Notes: a model not told the origin generated them from the sequence alone. A stretch of DNA of 62,500 nt from Prorocentrum cordatum (GCA_963575745.1 CAUYUJ010019274.1:1-62500); one strand, 5' to 3'. Positions 40,336-51,139 are shown, counted from the stretch's first letter. Program-made: numbers and translations.

Positions 40336-41019
40336 CTAGGTAAGATCGAAGATCATTGATCTGAGACTGAACTCGCCGAGGTCTGTGGCCTCGGTTGGAG
40401 TTGGTCGGTTACGGAGCTGGTCGTGGATCTCATCATGTAAAATCCTGACCGCAGAAATACCTGTGTCGCGTACGATCACAAGTTGTTGCTCCATCTGCGC
40501 GAGATAGTTGCGCAGGTTCTCGACCATCGCCGTTCGTTCACCTGAGTGTGACACCTCACGATCAACCTGGTACTGCAGTTCTCCTATGATGCGTCGATCT
40601 TCGGCGATCCTGGAATCGATGATCCCTAAGGCGCCGTCAAGATCGCGGCGTATGGCTGCAGTATCGGTGGCGTTCGTCTGAACGCTCTGTAGTAGTCCAG
40701 AGTATTGGCTGGACACGAAGGTTTCAACCTGGTCTCTGAGCTCAGCTATGTCACCTGCGGCGGACGTCTCCGCCAGCTGGTCGTCTGAGATGGAGAGGTG
40801 GGGAGCGTCAGCTTCCCTGTGTCCCCTGTCGCGGGGAGTGCATGGCCTCTGAGAGGCAGTGCGCGGGCTCGACCTGCTTTCGCCGTATGGGCCTGGGGCT
40901 CCACGGCGGTTGCGCGCGGACGAGCTGCGACTCGGACCATGTGTGTGGTGTCTCATCCGATGATACCTTGGGGTACCGCGTCTGTGGCTGTGCCGACACT
41001 GGTCTACTGAGCTCCTCAA
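40336..41019 (-). CDS. Coiled-coil Gag-leader segment of the large LTR element
   Basis: 227 residues. The first 75 are Arg/Ser-rich, followed from about residue 85 by a long heptad-like helix region (IAELRDQVETF through NYLAQMEQQLVIV) that should form a coiled coil. The frame of the following Gag ORF is already open upstream of its first Met and reads a matching helical sequence (SQINDLRSYLDHTT). This ORF and Gag were therefore probably one protein separated by a -1 shift near 40,340-40,400. No known domain; an assembly role is inferred. Confidence 0.6.
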   Translation of the reverse strand: MRSSVDQCRHSHRRGTPRYHRMRHHTHGPSRSSSARNRRGAPGPYGESRSSPRTASQRPCTPRDRGHREADAPHLSISDDQLAETSAAGDIAELRDQVETFVSSQYSGLLQSVQTNATDTAAIRRDLDGALGIIDSRIAEDRRIIGELQYQVDREVSHSGERTAMVENLRNYLAQMEQQLVIVRDTGISAVRILHDEIHDQLRNRPTPTEATDLGEFSLRSMIFDLT

Positions 41020-41431
41020 AGGTAGCTACGTGCTCCGCCACAGGGACGGTCGCAGGGCTGGGGGTCCCAGCACCTGAGGTCCATCGGCGGTTAGCGCGAA
41101 AGCGCCCTGGAGTATCGAGACCGGTAAGGCTTTCGCCTGACGCGGTTGGGATTGCTCCCGACGGGGAAGGGGAGGGAGGATCGAAGGTCGGCGTGTGAAA
41201 CTCCTTCCTTCCTGTTCCTACTCCTTCTCCTGTCCCCCCGCGGGCGGCGCTGCGGCGAAGTTCAGCAGCTAGACGCGCCTCGGGTCCTCGGGAGCTGGGG
41301 GGGGTATCGGGGACACCAACACAGTCCGCACTAATGCTCTCCAACTCGTCACCGAGCCGTCGCACCGTGGGAGAGCTTGGACGCGAAGCCCCAATGGAAC
41401 CCTTACGGCGCATGCGCCGAAGCGGCTCCAT
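40808..41431 (-). CDS. Leader ORF of the large LTR element, unknown
   Basis: The frame is open from 41,590 inside the LTR. The Met at 41,431 (MEPLRRMRRKGS) is the first after the LTR and is taken as the start. About 207 residues, Pro/Ser/Arg-rich and low complexity, with no domain I recognise. It overlaps the next ORF over 40,808-41,019 in another frame. The downstream frame continues the Ser/Arg-rich character before its coiled coil, so this may be the true N-terminus of Gag separated by a +1 shift, either programmed or mutational. Confidence 0.55.
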   Translation of the reverse strand: MEPLRRMRRKGSIGASRPSSPTVRRLGDELESISADCVGVPDTPPSSRGPEARLAAELRRSAARGGTGEGVGTGRKEFHTPTFDPPSPSPSGAIPTASGESLTGLDTPGRFRANRRWTSGAGTPSPATVPVAEHVATFEELSRPVSAQPQTRYPKVSSDETPHTWSESQLVRAQPPWSPRPIRRKQVEPAHCLSEAMHSPRQGTQGS

Positions 41432-41483
41432 TAGGCTCGCATGCAAGGTCACCGCGGTCGAGTCGGTGAGGGTGAGCGTTAAA

Positions 41484-41495
41484 GGGCTGATAACC
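41484..41495 (-). promoter_or_regulatory. Putative primer-binding site, anticodon-arm type
   Basis: Immediately inside the 5' LTR the minus strand reads GGTTATCAGCCC. It does not match the usual TGGT-initial site complementary to a tRNA 3' end. Its complement GGGCTGATAACC has the shape of an anticodon arm (GGG, loop CTGATAA, CC), resembling the half-tRNA priming of Drosophila copia, whose site also begins GGTTAT. The match is short, and the sequence beyond it does not extend neatly into a tRNA. Confidence 0.45.
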
Positions 41496-41690
41496 TGTGT
41501 ATGGGGTTGAAGTACAAGGGTACAGAACCCCTGGTCCGTTGGTAGAGAGATGGAGGGATAGATGGATATCTTTCCCTCCCACGCGATCAAGGTACGATCG
41601 CTCCAACTCAGTACCTGAGCCCAAACGGCCAGGTGCGGGAGAGGTAAGGATAAGGAGTATATATGAGGGTATTACACGGGTTCCATACAC

Positions 41691-41691
<1 letters not shown>
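41496..41691 (-). repeat. 5' LTR of the large element
   Basis: 196 bp with perfect 9-bp terminal inverted ends TGTGTATGG/CCATACACA. Compared with the other LTR it differs at three single positions (in GTACAAGG, GAGAGATGG and GAGTATATATG). It must contain the promoter; I see no clear core-promoter motif. Confidence 0.96.
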
Positions 41692-41721
<30 letters not shown>

Positions 41722-41745
41722 TGCATGCATGCATGCATACATACA

Positions 41746-41778
<33 letters not shown>

Positions 41779-41789
41779 GCATACATACA

Positions 41790-41821
<32 letters not shown>

Positions 41822-41975
41822 CACACATCTATGCATGCATTCAGACATGCATGTCTACAACAATACACAGACAAGCATACATGCATACATACATACATAG
41901 ATGTATACATGCATGCATGCATGCATGCATGCATGCACGCATGCATACATACATACACCCACACCTAGATACATA
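41692..41975 (+). repeat. CAGA/CATA tetranucleotide array, outer side of the insertion
   Basis: CAGA repeats start at the LTR border and pass into CATA/CATG repeats. This is the other half of the array at 23,280-23,719. Confidence 0.95.
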
Positions 41976-42059
41976 TGTAGTGAGCGATGTATATATGTGT
42001 GTATGCATACATATATGGATACATATACATAGTTATTGTAATACCCAGGAACCCTCCCA

Positions 42060-42740
42060 AAAAAGAAATTGATTCACCGAATCCTGGGCCCCCGGGACCC
42101 TCTGACCCCCCAGATCCGGGGCCCCGGGGACCCCCTGGACGCCCCTGCAGGAGTGCCCCCCCTTGCGTTTCAGAGCTCCTGGAAGCCCTTGCTGGGCCTG
42201 GGCAATGGGCCCAAATCGGTCAGGAGGGCTACCGAACGCCCCCCCGAGGGCCCCAAGAGGCCCCCGATAGCCACCAGACACCCGAAGACGTCCCAAAGAA
42301 GACCCCCAAGAGGCTTCAAAAAAGCAGAAAAAAAAACAATTTTCTTTAGATGTTTGCATGATTGGGGGAATGCCCTGTTCTTGGATTTCTGGGCGTCCAA
42401 GACCGCCTGGGAGGCTCGAAACTCGCTACAAAACTATCCGAAAGGGTTTCCAGGCAGTCTAAGAGGAGCTCCAAGACGGCACAACAGAGTTCCAGGATGG
42501 CAGGATGGCCTAAGAAAGCCCCATGACGGCCCAACATGGCCCCAAACACCCTCCGAAGCATTCCAAATCGTGACCCGGTCGTTGAGGGAGACCGCTGTTG
42601 GAGAAATGGTGGCCTGAGGAAGCCCTCAAAAGCCCCCAGAAGACGCCCAAGAGGCCTCCAGAAGGCCTTAAGAAAACCCGAAAAAAATCCGTGAGGCCCC
42701 CAGAGGCTCTTCCAAAAGGAGCCTCCGCAGAAAGAGCTGA
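42060..42740 (+). repeat. CCAAGA-NGGCCC dispersed repeat, copy 5
   Basis: Degenerate units with AAGACGGC, CCCAAGAGG and GGCCCC. A 17-nt A-rich patch is at 42,318-42,340. Confidence 0.78.
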
Positions 42741-42954
42741 GGATGGGGAAGAATTTGCAGGGTAGGGCGAGAATGAGGAAAAAGAAACATGGAAGAAGGA
42801 TAACGAATCACATTAGTATACCGGCGATGCCGAAAAACGCAACAAGGAGTTATCGCAAAACTTGTCTGTCTGATCTTCCTGCCATTCCGCCTGCATACCA
42901 AACTTTCAGGACCAAGGTGCATGGCGCGAAACGCCAACGCAGTCTTGAGAGGAA

Positions 42955-43273
42955 GGGAAGAGATAGAAAGAGAGAGAGAGAGAGAGAACAAAAAAAAAAA
43001 AAAGAGAGAGAGAGGGAGATAGAAAGAGAGAGAGAGGGAGAGATAGAGAGAAACAGAGAGCGAGATAAATGGAGAGAGAGAGAGAGACATAAAGGAAAAA
43101 AAGAGAGAGAGAGAGAGAGAGAGGCAGACAGACAGACAGACAGACGGACGGACGGACGGACGGACGGACGGACAGACAGACAGACAGGCAGACAAAAAGA
43201 CAGGCAGACAGCCAGACAGCCAGACAGACAGACAGACGACAGACAGGCAGGCAGGCAGGCGGGCGTGCGGGCG

Positions 43274-43323
<50 letters not shown>

Positions 43324-43470
43324 GACACAGGCAGACAGACAGGCAGGAAGACAGACAGACAGACAGGCAGGCAGGCAAGCAGGCAGGCAAGCAGGCAGGC
43401 AAGCAGGCAGGCAAGCAGGCAGGCAGACAGAAAGATAGGCAGACAGGGACAGGGACAGGGACACGGACAC
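42955..43470 (+). repeat. GA, CAGA, GACG and CAGG repeat array
   Basis: GAGA and A runs to 43,120, CAGA at 43,123-43,143, GACG at 43,144-43,175, mixed CAGA/CAGG to 43,435, then GGACAC units. Confidence 0.95.
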
Positions 43471-44163
43471 GGACACGGAGAGAGCGGGAGGGGGAGAGAA
43501 AGAGAGAGAAAGAGAGAGATGGGGTTAATCTGGCACAAGCACGCAGGCTCGCAGACGCACAGCCGTTGCCGCAGACGCAGACGTGCTTCATGCTCGACGT
43601 AAAACTCTGCCTGCCTGCAGAGCTCGAGGGAGCCGGAAGGAACGGCACGGCGGAGGAAGAGCTCCAGGCAACGCCCGGGTAGAGGCAGACGCAGACATAG
43701 ACAAGAGGTGCGGGTGGAGAGGGGAAAAGGAACCAATTTGTCCGTGGCGTCACGAATTTCGATGCTGACCCTGCTAGCTCGCGCGAAAGCCGTTCGCATC
43801 ACGAGTCGAGTGGAACGAGATCGCGAAGCAGATCCGCAAGCCCAATTGAAAGGGGTGAGGGCCGATGCTGCAATACGCAGCGCTGCACCGCCCAGGCCGA
43901 AGCAGCGACCCAACAACCTGCGAGGTTGGCGCGGCGGTCGACCGTGGAGGGCTGCTCATCGTCTCTCTGCTTCCCCTCCTCATCATTCTTGGATTCCTCC
44001 TCCTCCTCCTCCTCCGCCTCCTCCACCGTCCCCACAGGAAGTGTTTGGTCTGATCCTAGACAGCAAAACTGGTCGATGCTGGATGGTGGTCCCTCCTCAC
44101 CCGTGTCCCGTCCGCCCCCCGCCTCCTGCCGCCTCTTCGCCAGACCCCTTGATTCGCGTAAAC
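43471..44163. other. No recognisable gene; short TCC tract
   Basis: Unique moderately GC-rich sequence with a TCC run at about 43,995-44,022. Open frames in this stretch have no motif I recognise. Confidence 0.6.
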
Positions 44164-44318
44164 GATCGACTACAGAATTGATTTGCCCTCAAATTGATGT
44201 TCCCGTCGAACGTACCCAAAAATACGCATAGTCTTCGTACATCTACGATCATTGCACGCATTGTAACTAGATTCGACGAACAAATCAATCTTGGGGTAAA
44301 TCAATTCTGTAGCCGATC
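44164..44318. mobile_element. 155-bp MITE-like inverted-repeat element
   Basis: Arms of 47 bp (44,164-44,210 and 44,272-44,318) are about 80-85% complementary, sharing GATCG-CTACAGAATTGATTT and ending CGTCGAA, around a 61-bp loop. No coding capacity. No target duplication is evident. It could be a MITE, or a hairpin made by local inverted duplication. Confidence 0.7.
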
Positions 44319-44329
44319 CCCCACTCGAT

Positions 44330-44625
44330 GGATGGCAGGCGCCCTGGGAGGGCAGACGACGACCCCCCTGGAGACCCCACAGGCGGCGCAGTGACGGACC
44401 ACTGGCCAAGATGGCCGCAGGACGGAGCAGCAGGCTCCCTCGACGGCCCCAGGCCCGGAGAGGGATTCCGAGACGCCTCTTCCCCGGATCCCTCCTCGTC
44501 CCACGTCCCCTTCCGAGGGCTTACCGACTTCTGCTGTCCCTCGAAGGAGAAGGAGGAGGAGGAGCAGGAGGAGGAACAGGAGCAGAAGGAGGAGGAGGAG
44601 GAGGAGGAGGACTCCTGCTGGAGCT
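44330..44625. repeat. CCAAGA-family fragment and GGA microsatellite
   Basis: 44,338-44,455 matches the copy at 15,873-16,015 (GCCCTGGGAGGGCA, GACCACTGG, CCGCAGGACGGAGCA). A GGA run follows at 44,547-44,620. Confidence 0.8.
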
Positions 44626-47600
44626 CCCACGATCGTTTCAGCTTTACCTGAACATCCAAGAAGTGTACCTGGAGGTTCCTAGATGTCTCCGGATGTACCC
44701 CGATTTGCCTCGATTACTCTAGCTCGATCCCCGCAAGTCGATTGAACAAGAGTCGTCAAGCCCTGAAGGACATCCCCCTCGTCCTCCTGGGCGTCCCCTG
44801 GCCCTCCGCTCCGCTTCCGCAGCGGGATCCCGCGCCTCCTCCTCCCGCCCCGCTGGCGGGGGCAGTCGACGAGAAAGCAGAGTGCGCGCCGAGACGCCTC
44901 CCCAGCGGCGACGCTGCGGGCGAGACGCCAGACGCAACAAAAAGGCGGCGAATCTTATGTTTGCCATCAACCTCAGCCTTCCCCATCAAAGACATACATC
45001 AAAGACCCCCGACCTCCGATGCCTTGACCGGTGCAACTGCCCAGCTGGAGTCTGGGGCCCCGGCCGGACGGCACCAGCGCAGTCTCGGGGACGTCAGAGG
45101 ACTGCGCGCGCCAGCTGTTTTGCCCGTGCCTGGCCCGCGAGAGCCTGCAGTTATGCTGCCACGCTGCTGCACCCACGCTCGGCAGGAGTCCACCACCAAA
45201 GGGGAGATCTTTCGACACTCGCCAGATGAGCTCGGGCATCAGTCCGTACGGCCTCCGAGAGTTGGGTCGCGCAGCGCGCACGTCGTTCGCACTCGTGCGT
45301 GCCCATGGGCGAAATATGCGGCGTGGTAGCAGATTCGGATATCGGTTTGAAGTTGCAAGGGTGAGTTCATTCAAACTTGACGGAGCCAAGCCCTCTCCGT
45401 GCAGATCGGCAAGAGTCCTCTTTTTCGTCCAGGATGGAAGTCAGGGAGGGCTCGACGCAAAATGGGGAGGAAGTGGAAGGGACGAGCCACGTCACATTCC
45501 CCCCTGCTGCCACAAAGCCCTGAGCCTCGACCTCGCTGGACGCAAATTGGGGCGGAGGGGGGAGGAGGGGGGAGGGAGGAGCCACAGCACACTCCCCCCT
45601 GCTGCCTCAAAGCCCTCAGCCTCGACCTCGCTCGCTCGCCTGCGGCCTGCCATGCGCTTCTGCCACTGGCACCCGCAGCCCGGAACTCCTTGCCCTTGTT
45701 GTTGGCGGGAATCGCAATGTCGATGTTTTCCAGGGGCGAGTCCGTGTCGCAGAGAGCGATCACCTGAGGCGATGGCCAAGTAGTGTTTTTCACCAGTGCC
45801 AGAAATCTGGCTCTTGGCTCTGAAAACTGCAAAGAACAAGAAAAGCGCCAAAATCGGAATCAAAACTGGAACTGGAAACGGCACGGGGACGGAACCGGAA
45901 AAAATGGCGACGGCACCAGACTGACAGCAGACAAGCTGATATGCTCTTAGCCCAGAAAAATAAAAAAAGGCGCTTCCAGGGCCTTCAAAGCTCGCAGCAC
46001 AGGGAGTGGCCCTCCGTCCGTGGAGGGACGCGTGCGCACTCCCAAACCCTACGACTCCCTGTGCGGCAGGGCTCGAGCTTAGCAGTGTTGTCCGTTTTCG
46101 TGTTGTGCTCGCTCTCCCTCGTTGTGTCTTCGTGCCGCCTCCGCTGCAAGACGAAATCAAAACGCAAGCGGTCCACGAAATCGCCAAAACACCGTTCAGC
46201 TTGAGCCCTGCTGAGAAGAGCCTGAGGCTGCCGAAAACGCACCCGAAGCATGCTCTGAGCGCGCCTCCCCCTCTTGCCCCCTTCTTCTCCCGGGCTTCCT
46301 TCCTTTAAATCCGTCGTATTGCCGTCTTCTCCAATACGCCTCGAACTTTTCCCTACCCCCAAGACTGGCAAGCTAAAAGGCAACGACAATCTTAAAGATG
46401 CGCCCTCAGATTGAGGGAATCCTTAAGGTTGGCATCGACATGGGGCGAAGCCAGTCATGGTGATAGGAATACGCTCGAGGCTCACAATCGTATCCCCCTT
46501 CCGTCGCTGCTCTTTTTCGTTATCCTTGCTCTTCCTTGGCGAAGGGGATCCAACATGTGGTCGCCGAATTCTTGTCGCGTGATGATACGCGTCCAGGCGC
46601 GAAAGGGGAGACGAAACGCGTGGTCTTAGGATTTGTCACGGGTCACAGTACGCGTAGATCCTGTGTGCGTCTGGCGCGTGCGCATTTGATACGGAGTCTC
46701 ACGTGCCCAGGCGCTTTACGTGGTCGGTCCTTGCGGCCTTCCAATGGACGAGAATCTTACAAAAGGGGCGTCGGATGTCGCACGCGACATGCGCCGGGCA
46801 CGTTTTGCACTCGATATATTTTAACGCGTCCAAGCCCTAGATGGAATACCGACCGTGCGGTTGGCGTACTCCTCGCGCGTGCGAAAAACCCGCACCGATG
46901 GAAATCCTCACCATCGGCAGGCGTGTTTTCTGATAAGTGTTTTCACGTGTGTGTGGGCCCCTGTTCTCAGGTATTACATATGCGTCTGGCGCACGTTACG
47001 TCCCACAGCGGTGGTTTTGTCGACGATGGGCCCCATGACGAAATCTCGCACGAAACACGCGATCCGCCTTACGCGGCGTAACGCAACACACCGCACAACG
47101 ACGCAAACGTATAGCGAACGTGCCGCAAAAAACCTACATTCGAATTCTTTACCGGGTTCGAGAATGCCTCAAATTGCAATGCGCTGCCGCCCTTTTTCTC
47201 CCAGTGGCCCCGTGCACAATCAGATTGCACCGTGGCCAAATCAAGTTTTCAGAAACTTCGTGGTTCGCTGACGTCGCTGCAATTGAAAACTCAAGAGACC
47301 AAGGATCTCCAGCAAATCCGCCACCACGCTTGCAAGATTGTGGAGTGCTCGACGGCCAACTAGCTGTCTGGTCGGGCTTCTGTGGCGACGTTACCCCCGA
47401 TTCAGAGCACGCATATCCAGAGCCATCCCCCACCCCTTTTCGACGGCCCTCAGAACGGGTGTCACCGCCAACATTCGTTTGTCCACCGAAGCCATTCAAC
47501 GTGAGGCAGGCAACGCAACGAAGGCCTACACAGGCTGCGTGCTGTCGGCGGGGTTAATGCACATTTGGCTAACACACGTCTGGAGGATCATCGAACATCA

Positions 47601-47640
47601 AACTCTATTTCCCGGCACCCGCATCGGCTTTCAGACGGCT
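44626..47640. other. GC-rich stretch without a recognisable gene
   Basis: About 3 kb with open frames on both strands, none showing a domain or consistent codon pattern I trust. A tandem duplication of about 90 bp lies at 45,452-45,634 (units share CCCCCTGCTGCC and CTCGACCTCGCT). ACGCGT-like words are frequent at 46,570-47,110. A host gene with introns could be hidden here, but I cannot see it. Confidence 0.5.
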
Positions 47641-47765
47641 CCAAAATGGCCGTGAAGATCGCTCCAGACTGGGCCCCAAGACCCCCCGAAGACCAGCCCC
47701 GAGACGGCCCGACGATTGCCCCAGAAACTCCGATATTAGGGGGACCTTCCTGGCTTAAGCGCCGA
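47641..47765 (+). repeat. CCAAGA-family fragment
   Basis: Short run of GGCCCCAAGAC and GAAGACC words beside the 3' LTR of the older element. Confidence 0.6.
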
Positions 47766-47876
47766 TGCTGCGCCGAACGCCGATCGACTTTGATCGAATT
47801 TGAATCGAACCTGGGTCGAACTTGAACCGGGCTTGAGTCGAGCTAGAGTCGAGCTGCAGCCTCAAGTGGGCGGCAG

Positions 47877-48014
47877 TGACGAATGCGCTTCCTGGTTGGA
47901 CCAGACGGCTGCGGAGTGCAACGTGGTTCTGCTCTGCTACATCCTTGCTGAGCTACACTGCCCCACCCTTCTTCCGCGCACGAAGATACATCAAGTGCGC
48001 TCTGCATCTAACCA
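47877..48014 (-). repeat. 3' LTR of the old element
   Basis: 138 bp partner of 55,019-55,156, bordered internally by the polypurine tract GAGAAGGGG at 48,015-48,023. Confidence 0.85.
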
Positions 48015-48023
48015 CCCCTTCTC
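48015..48023 (-). promoter_or_regulatory. Polypurine tract of the old element
   Basis: Minus strand GAGAAGGGG immediately before the 3' LTR. Confidence 0.75.
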
Positions 48024-48099
48024 GCGGACGTCGCCAAGCCAACGCTCGGTGAGACCGCGCCCGCTCAGGTGGTGGGGCGCGGAGCCCACGGCGGGGCTA

Positions 48100-48745
48100 A
48101 CCGCGCGGCGGTTCCCGCGGGCCTGTCTCCGCACCTTCGCGGGCGGAGCTCCCGCGCTACGCGCAGCACAGACGGGGCGGAGCCACGCGCTTCGCCTGCG
48201 CGGCGCGGCGCCCCCCGCAGCCCCTGACCGCGGCCACCCGGCTACAGCGCCGCGGAAATCACGCGCCCGCCACCACTTCAACGGCGAGCTTGCTCCCGCC
48301 ACTCCGGAGCTCGAAACCGAGGTCTGCCAGACGCCGACACGTCGTCTTCCCACCCCGTCGACGTGCTTCGCGGAAAGATTCGCTGGATTGCTTTCCCCCT
48401 TCGCATTCACACCGTTCAGGCGTTTCTCGGCCGCCGCTTGCCGCGGCCACAGTGCCCGCGCGCGCCGGCGGCGCATCTTGCCAAAGCCACGCTTTGACGC
48501 TATGCCCACGCCTGCAGGGGCATTCGGCCCAGAGCTCAGCCTTGAACGCCAAGCCGCAATCCTTGGCCATGAGGGCCAGTCCCCCACCCGGCCTTGAACG
48601 CGCCGCAATACTCCTACTCCCCGGTGGACGTGGCCGTCGGCTTCTGCGTCGTCGAGAGCGCCGCCAACACGCGGCTGCCGTGCATTGTTGTTCCTGCAGA
48701 AATTGACCTGCGAACGACCTTGCATCCGGCGCGGTCTGCGCCAGC
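48100..48745 (-). pseudogene. RNase H pseudogene of the old element
   Basis: Two frames together carry the copia RNase H C-terminal half: ALMAKDCGLAFKAELWAE near 48,550, then APAGVGIASKRGFGKMRRR and NAKGESNPANLSAKHVDGV at 48,520-48,355, corresponding to the family pattern G-I-x-RRGLGKxRH and NPADxxTKHV. It ends shortly before the polypurine tract. Confidence 0.8.
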
Positions 48746-48749
48746 GCGC

Positions 48750-49600
48750 TGAATCAGCTTGCCTTGCTCTGGCTGCCGCTGAAACACCCGCGCGGCCCGC
48801 GGCGCCGACGCGAGATAGCGGGCGACCCTTTTGATCTTACCCAGCGCGCTTCTCGTCGGGCTCTGCGTCGCCCCTGCTGCCTCCTCCCTCGGCTATTTGC
48901 AACAACTCGACCCATTGCTTCGCGCGCTGTCTTCATGGTCGCGGAGCGAAAGAAGGCGGTTGCATTTCCACCGAAAACTGCATCGCCCTTCGGTTTCGGC
49001 ACTGCGGTAGAAACACCTGGAGCCACCGCTCCTTTGGACCCCCTCCGGAGACCCATCTGCTCGACTGTGATCTGCGCGCGTTTCGGGTCGCACCCCCACT
49101 CAAGACAACCCCTTGCAGCGTCGAGCCGGACGACGCGACGCGAGCACCGGACTTCCTTGTCGCCGCGGGGCCCTGAACCCAACAAGCCAGCGTTCTATCT
49201 CGATGCGCTGCCACATCTGCTCTTCCACCCATTGGACATCTGCCAGTGATTCCGGAAATCAGAAATCGTCTCCACGCACCCAAGCTCCCACGCGGCGCTT
49301 ACCGCGCAGGAACAAGCTGGGGCAGCTCAAGCCTCGGGTGAAAACCAAGACGTTCGACCATCACGCTCGCGTAGAATCGCCCGCAGATGCGCCCTGCCCG
49401 GCGGGCCCCGCGCATGCTCTGCAGGAGGCGCCGACATCGCCCTGGACGGCGTCGCTCAGGACGGCGTCGCTCAGACGGCGCCTCCACGTTGATCATCTGC
49501 GGGGCCGTGGATGGGCCCGCGCAGCGCCCATGAACAAAAGCACCACGCCCCCGCGCGGTCATAATCAAGGAACACAGGAAACGCAGCGCCTCGAGAGGCG
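48750..49600 (-). pseudogene. Reverse transcriptase pseudogene of the old element
   Basis: Blocks on the minus strand match copia RT: AFVHGRCAGP with INVEAPSE and RRLLQSMRGARRAGRICGRF (motif A to B region, about 49,560-49,370), VQWVEEQMWQRIEIERW near 49,220, then GDKEVRCSRRVVRLDAARGC and LEWGCDPKRAQITVEQMGL (49,165-49,050), the thumb/connection segment ending in a PGV-like motif. The YVDD/HGDD motif region was not recovered. Frameshifts separate the blocks. 49,600-51,140 upstream is too degraded to assign. Confidence 0.78.
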
Positions 49601-49768
49601 GCGCGGCTGCGAAGGCCCATCCCTCACAGGGCCCTTGACCTTGAGTTCATCGGCGCAGAGCTGGCCGCAGTAGCTGGGGTCGCGATGCCCCCCCTTGTCG
49701 GTGCCGGCCCAACGGCCGCCTATCGTCTTCTGTCCTGCTGCTCGCGCGGCCTCATCCACTGGCGCCCA

Positions 49769-49803
<35 letters not shown>

Positions 49804-51139
49804 TGAAACCATCACACTCGCGCAACTCGGCCTCGCGCGTCTTCCTGTGCCAGTTGGATCAAGCACGCAGCCTGATACACCATGTACATACTGCTCTCCT
49901 GAATGACCCCACCAATCACCGATGGAAGGGCGCCTGCTCTGGCCCCAGGGGGCAAGCGAGGGGAGGTTTGGTCCACCCGTCTGCTCTGCGCTGTGCTTCG
50001 AGGCCCTGGGCGACGGCTGCGTCGGCTGGCTGTCCTGTTAGATAGGATGTCACGCGGCTTGCTAGATCTTTTCCTTTGGACAACCAACAAGCGTCCTTCG
50101 CTCTCCCGAGACGCACCCAGCCCTGCACGCGGATCTCCTTAGCGCCGGCCGATGTCTAGGCCGAAGCGTCACACAATCAGGCCGCGCGTGCAAGGGGCAT
50201 TTCCCCTCCTCCATCCTCCTCCTGTAGATCGTAAACCAATCACGAAGATGACGAAGAGGATCTGAAGATAATATGGTGAACCTTCGATAAGATCGGGGCT
50301 GCCGTCTTCAATCACCCAAGAGCACCTTCCGCCGCTTCGCCGGCCAGCCGCAGCCCCAGGGGGAGCCGTCGTCAGGGCCCGCCCCCCCGACGTCGAACTC
50401 GCGGCCCCCTGCGCACCCCAGCCGCGCTGAGGCGGCGCGTCTGGCCGCGGGCCCCGGCGCCTCCAGGGCGCCCAACACCCGCGGGGCAACGCTGAGACAG
50501 CCCACCTCCGCAACTCGGCTCTGCCTCTCGCTTCGGCCCCGCGTCCTCCACCCGCGGCGTCGCCGACCGGGGCGCTGGCAAGGGCGGCGCCGCCCGCGCC
50601 CCCCGCCGCTCGCGGCGCGCCGGCGTCTGCCAGCTGCGCCCCGGAAGCAGAGACGACGCCAATGCCCGCGCCCCCCGCCACTGGCCCCAGCGACGCGGCA
50701 GGCGCCCGCGACTCTGCCAGCCCGCGTTGCTTCGCCCGTAGGCGCGGAGCTTCCCGCGCCCTGCTCGGGCTGATGGGCCCCCACCTGACTCCACAGGTGG
50801 TCGACCAAGGCTTTGGCGATCCGATCGTCGGCCTCCCAGAGGCTTTCCTCGCCCTGGTCTGTTTCCCCGATTGCTTCCTCGAATCGATTGCTGCGGCCTT
50901 CCGCGCGGCGCAAGGTTGTCTTTTGACCGCCAATGTCTGCCTCGCACCGTGGACGCCCCCGCGCCCGCCCGCGCCCCCCCGGATCCTGCCCCGCTATGCA
51001 CGCGCGCATTCTCCACAAGACTTCTGGCCCATGTATCGGAGGATCTGGCGGCGCCGCGAAAGGCTCTGGGACGTCGATGACCGCGAGCCCCGACGACGCC
51101 GGCAGCGCTGCCGCGGCGTCTCCTGGAACGGCGCCCCCC
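49601..51139 (-). other. Unassignable interior of the old element with an (AT)n insert
   Basis: Between the RT and integrase remnants. GC-rich and without clear motifs on the minus strand. An AT run at 49,772-49,800 is a later microsatellite. Confidence 0.6.

Larger units (their letters stand above)
23720..41691 (-). mobile_element. 17,972-bp Ty1/copia-order LTR retrotransposon with accessory RNA-repair-like domain
   Basis: Two 196-bp direct LTRs (23,720-23,915 and 41,496-41,691) differ at 3 positions and begin TGTGTATGG and end CCATACACA. CAGAC flanks both outer sides, as expected of a 5-bp target duplication but within a CAGA microsatellite. Just inside the LTRs lie a polypurine tract (23,916-23,926) and a possible primer-binding site (41,484-41,495). 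Protein order on the minus strand is Gag, protease, integrase, RT, RNase H, which places it in the copia group, followed by about 2,500 extra residues. The element is free of microsatellites and less GC-rich than its surroundings, fitting recent insertion, yet its frames are interrupted at several points. Confidence 0.95.

Noticed and set aside
42906-43916. Minus-strand ORFs of Cys/Leu/Ser repeats (CLSVCLSV)
   Set aside because: Translations of CAGA and CAGG tetranucleotide repeats.
46411-47557. Chain of overlapping + strand ORFs up to 181 codons
   Set aside because: No domain, inconsistent composition and no splice pattern I could defend; listed as unrecognised DNA instead.
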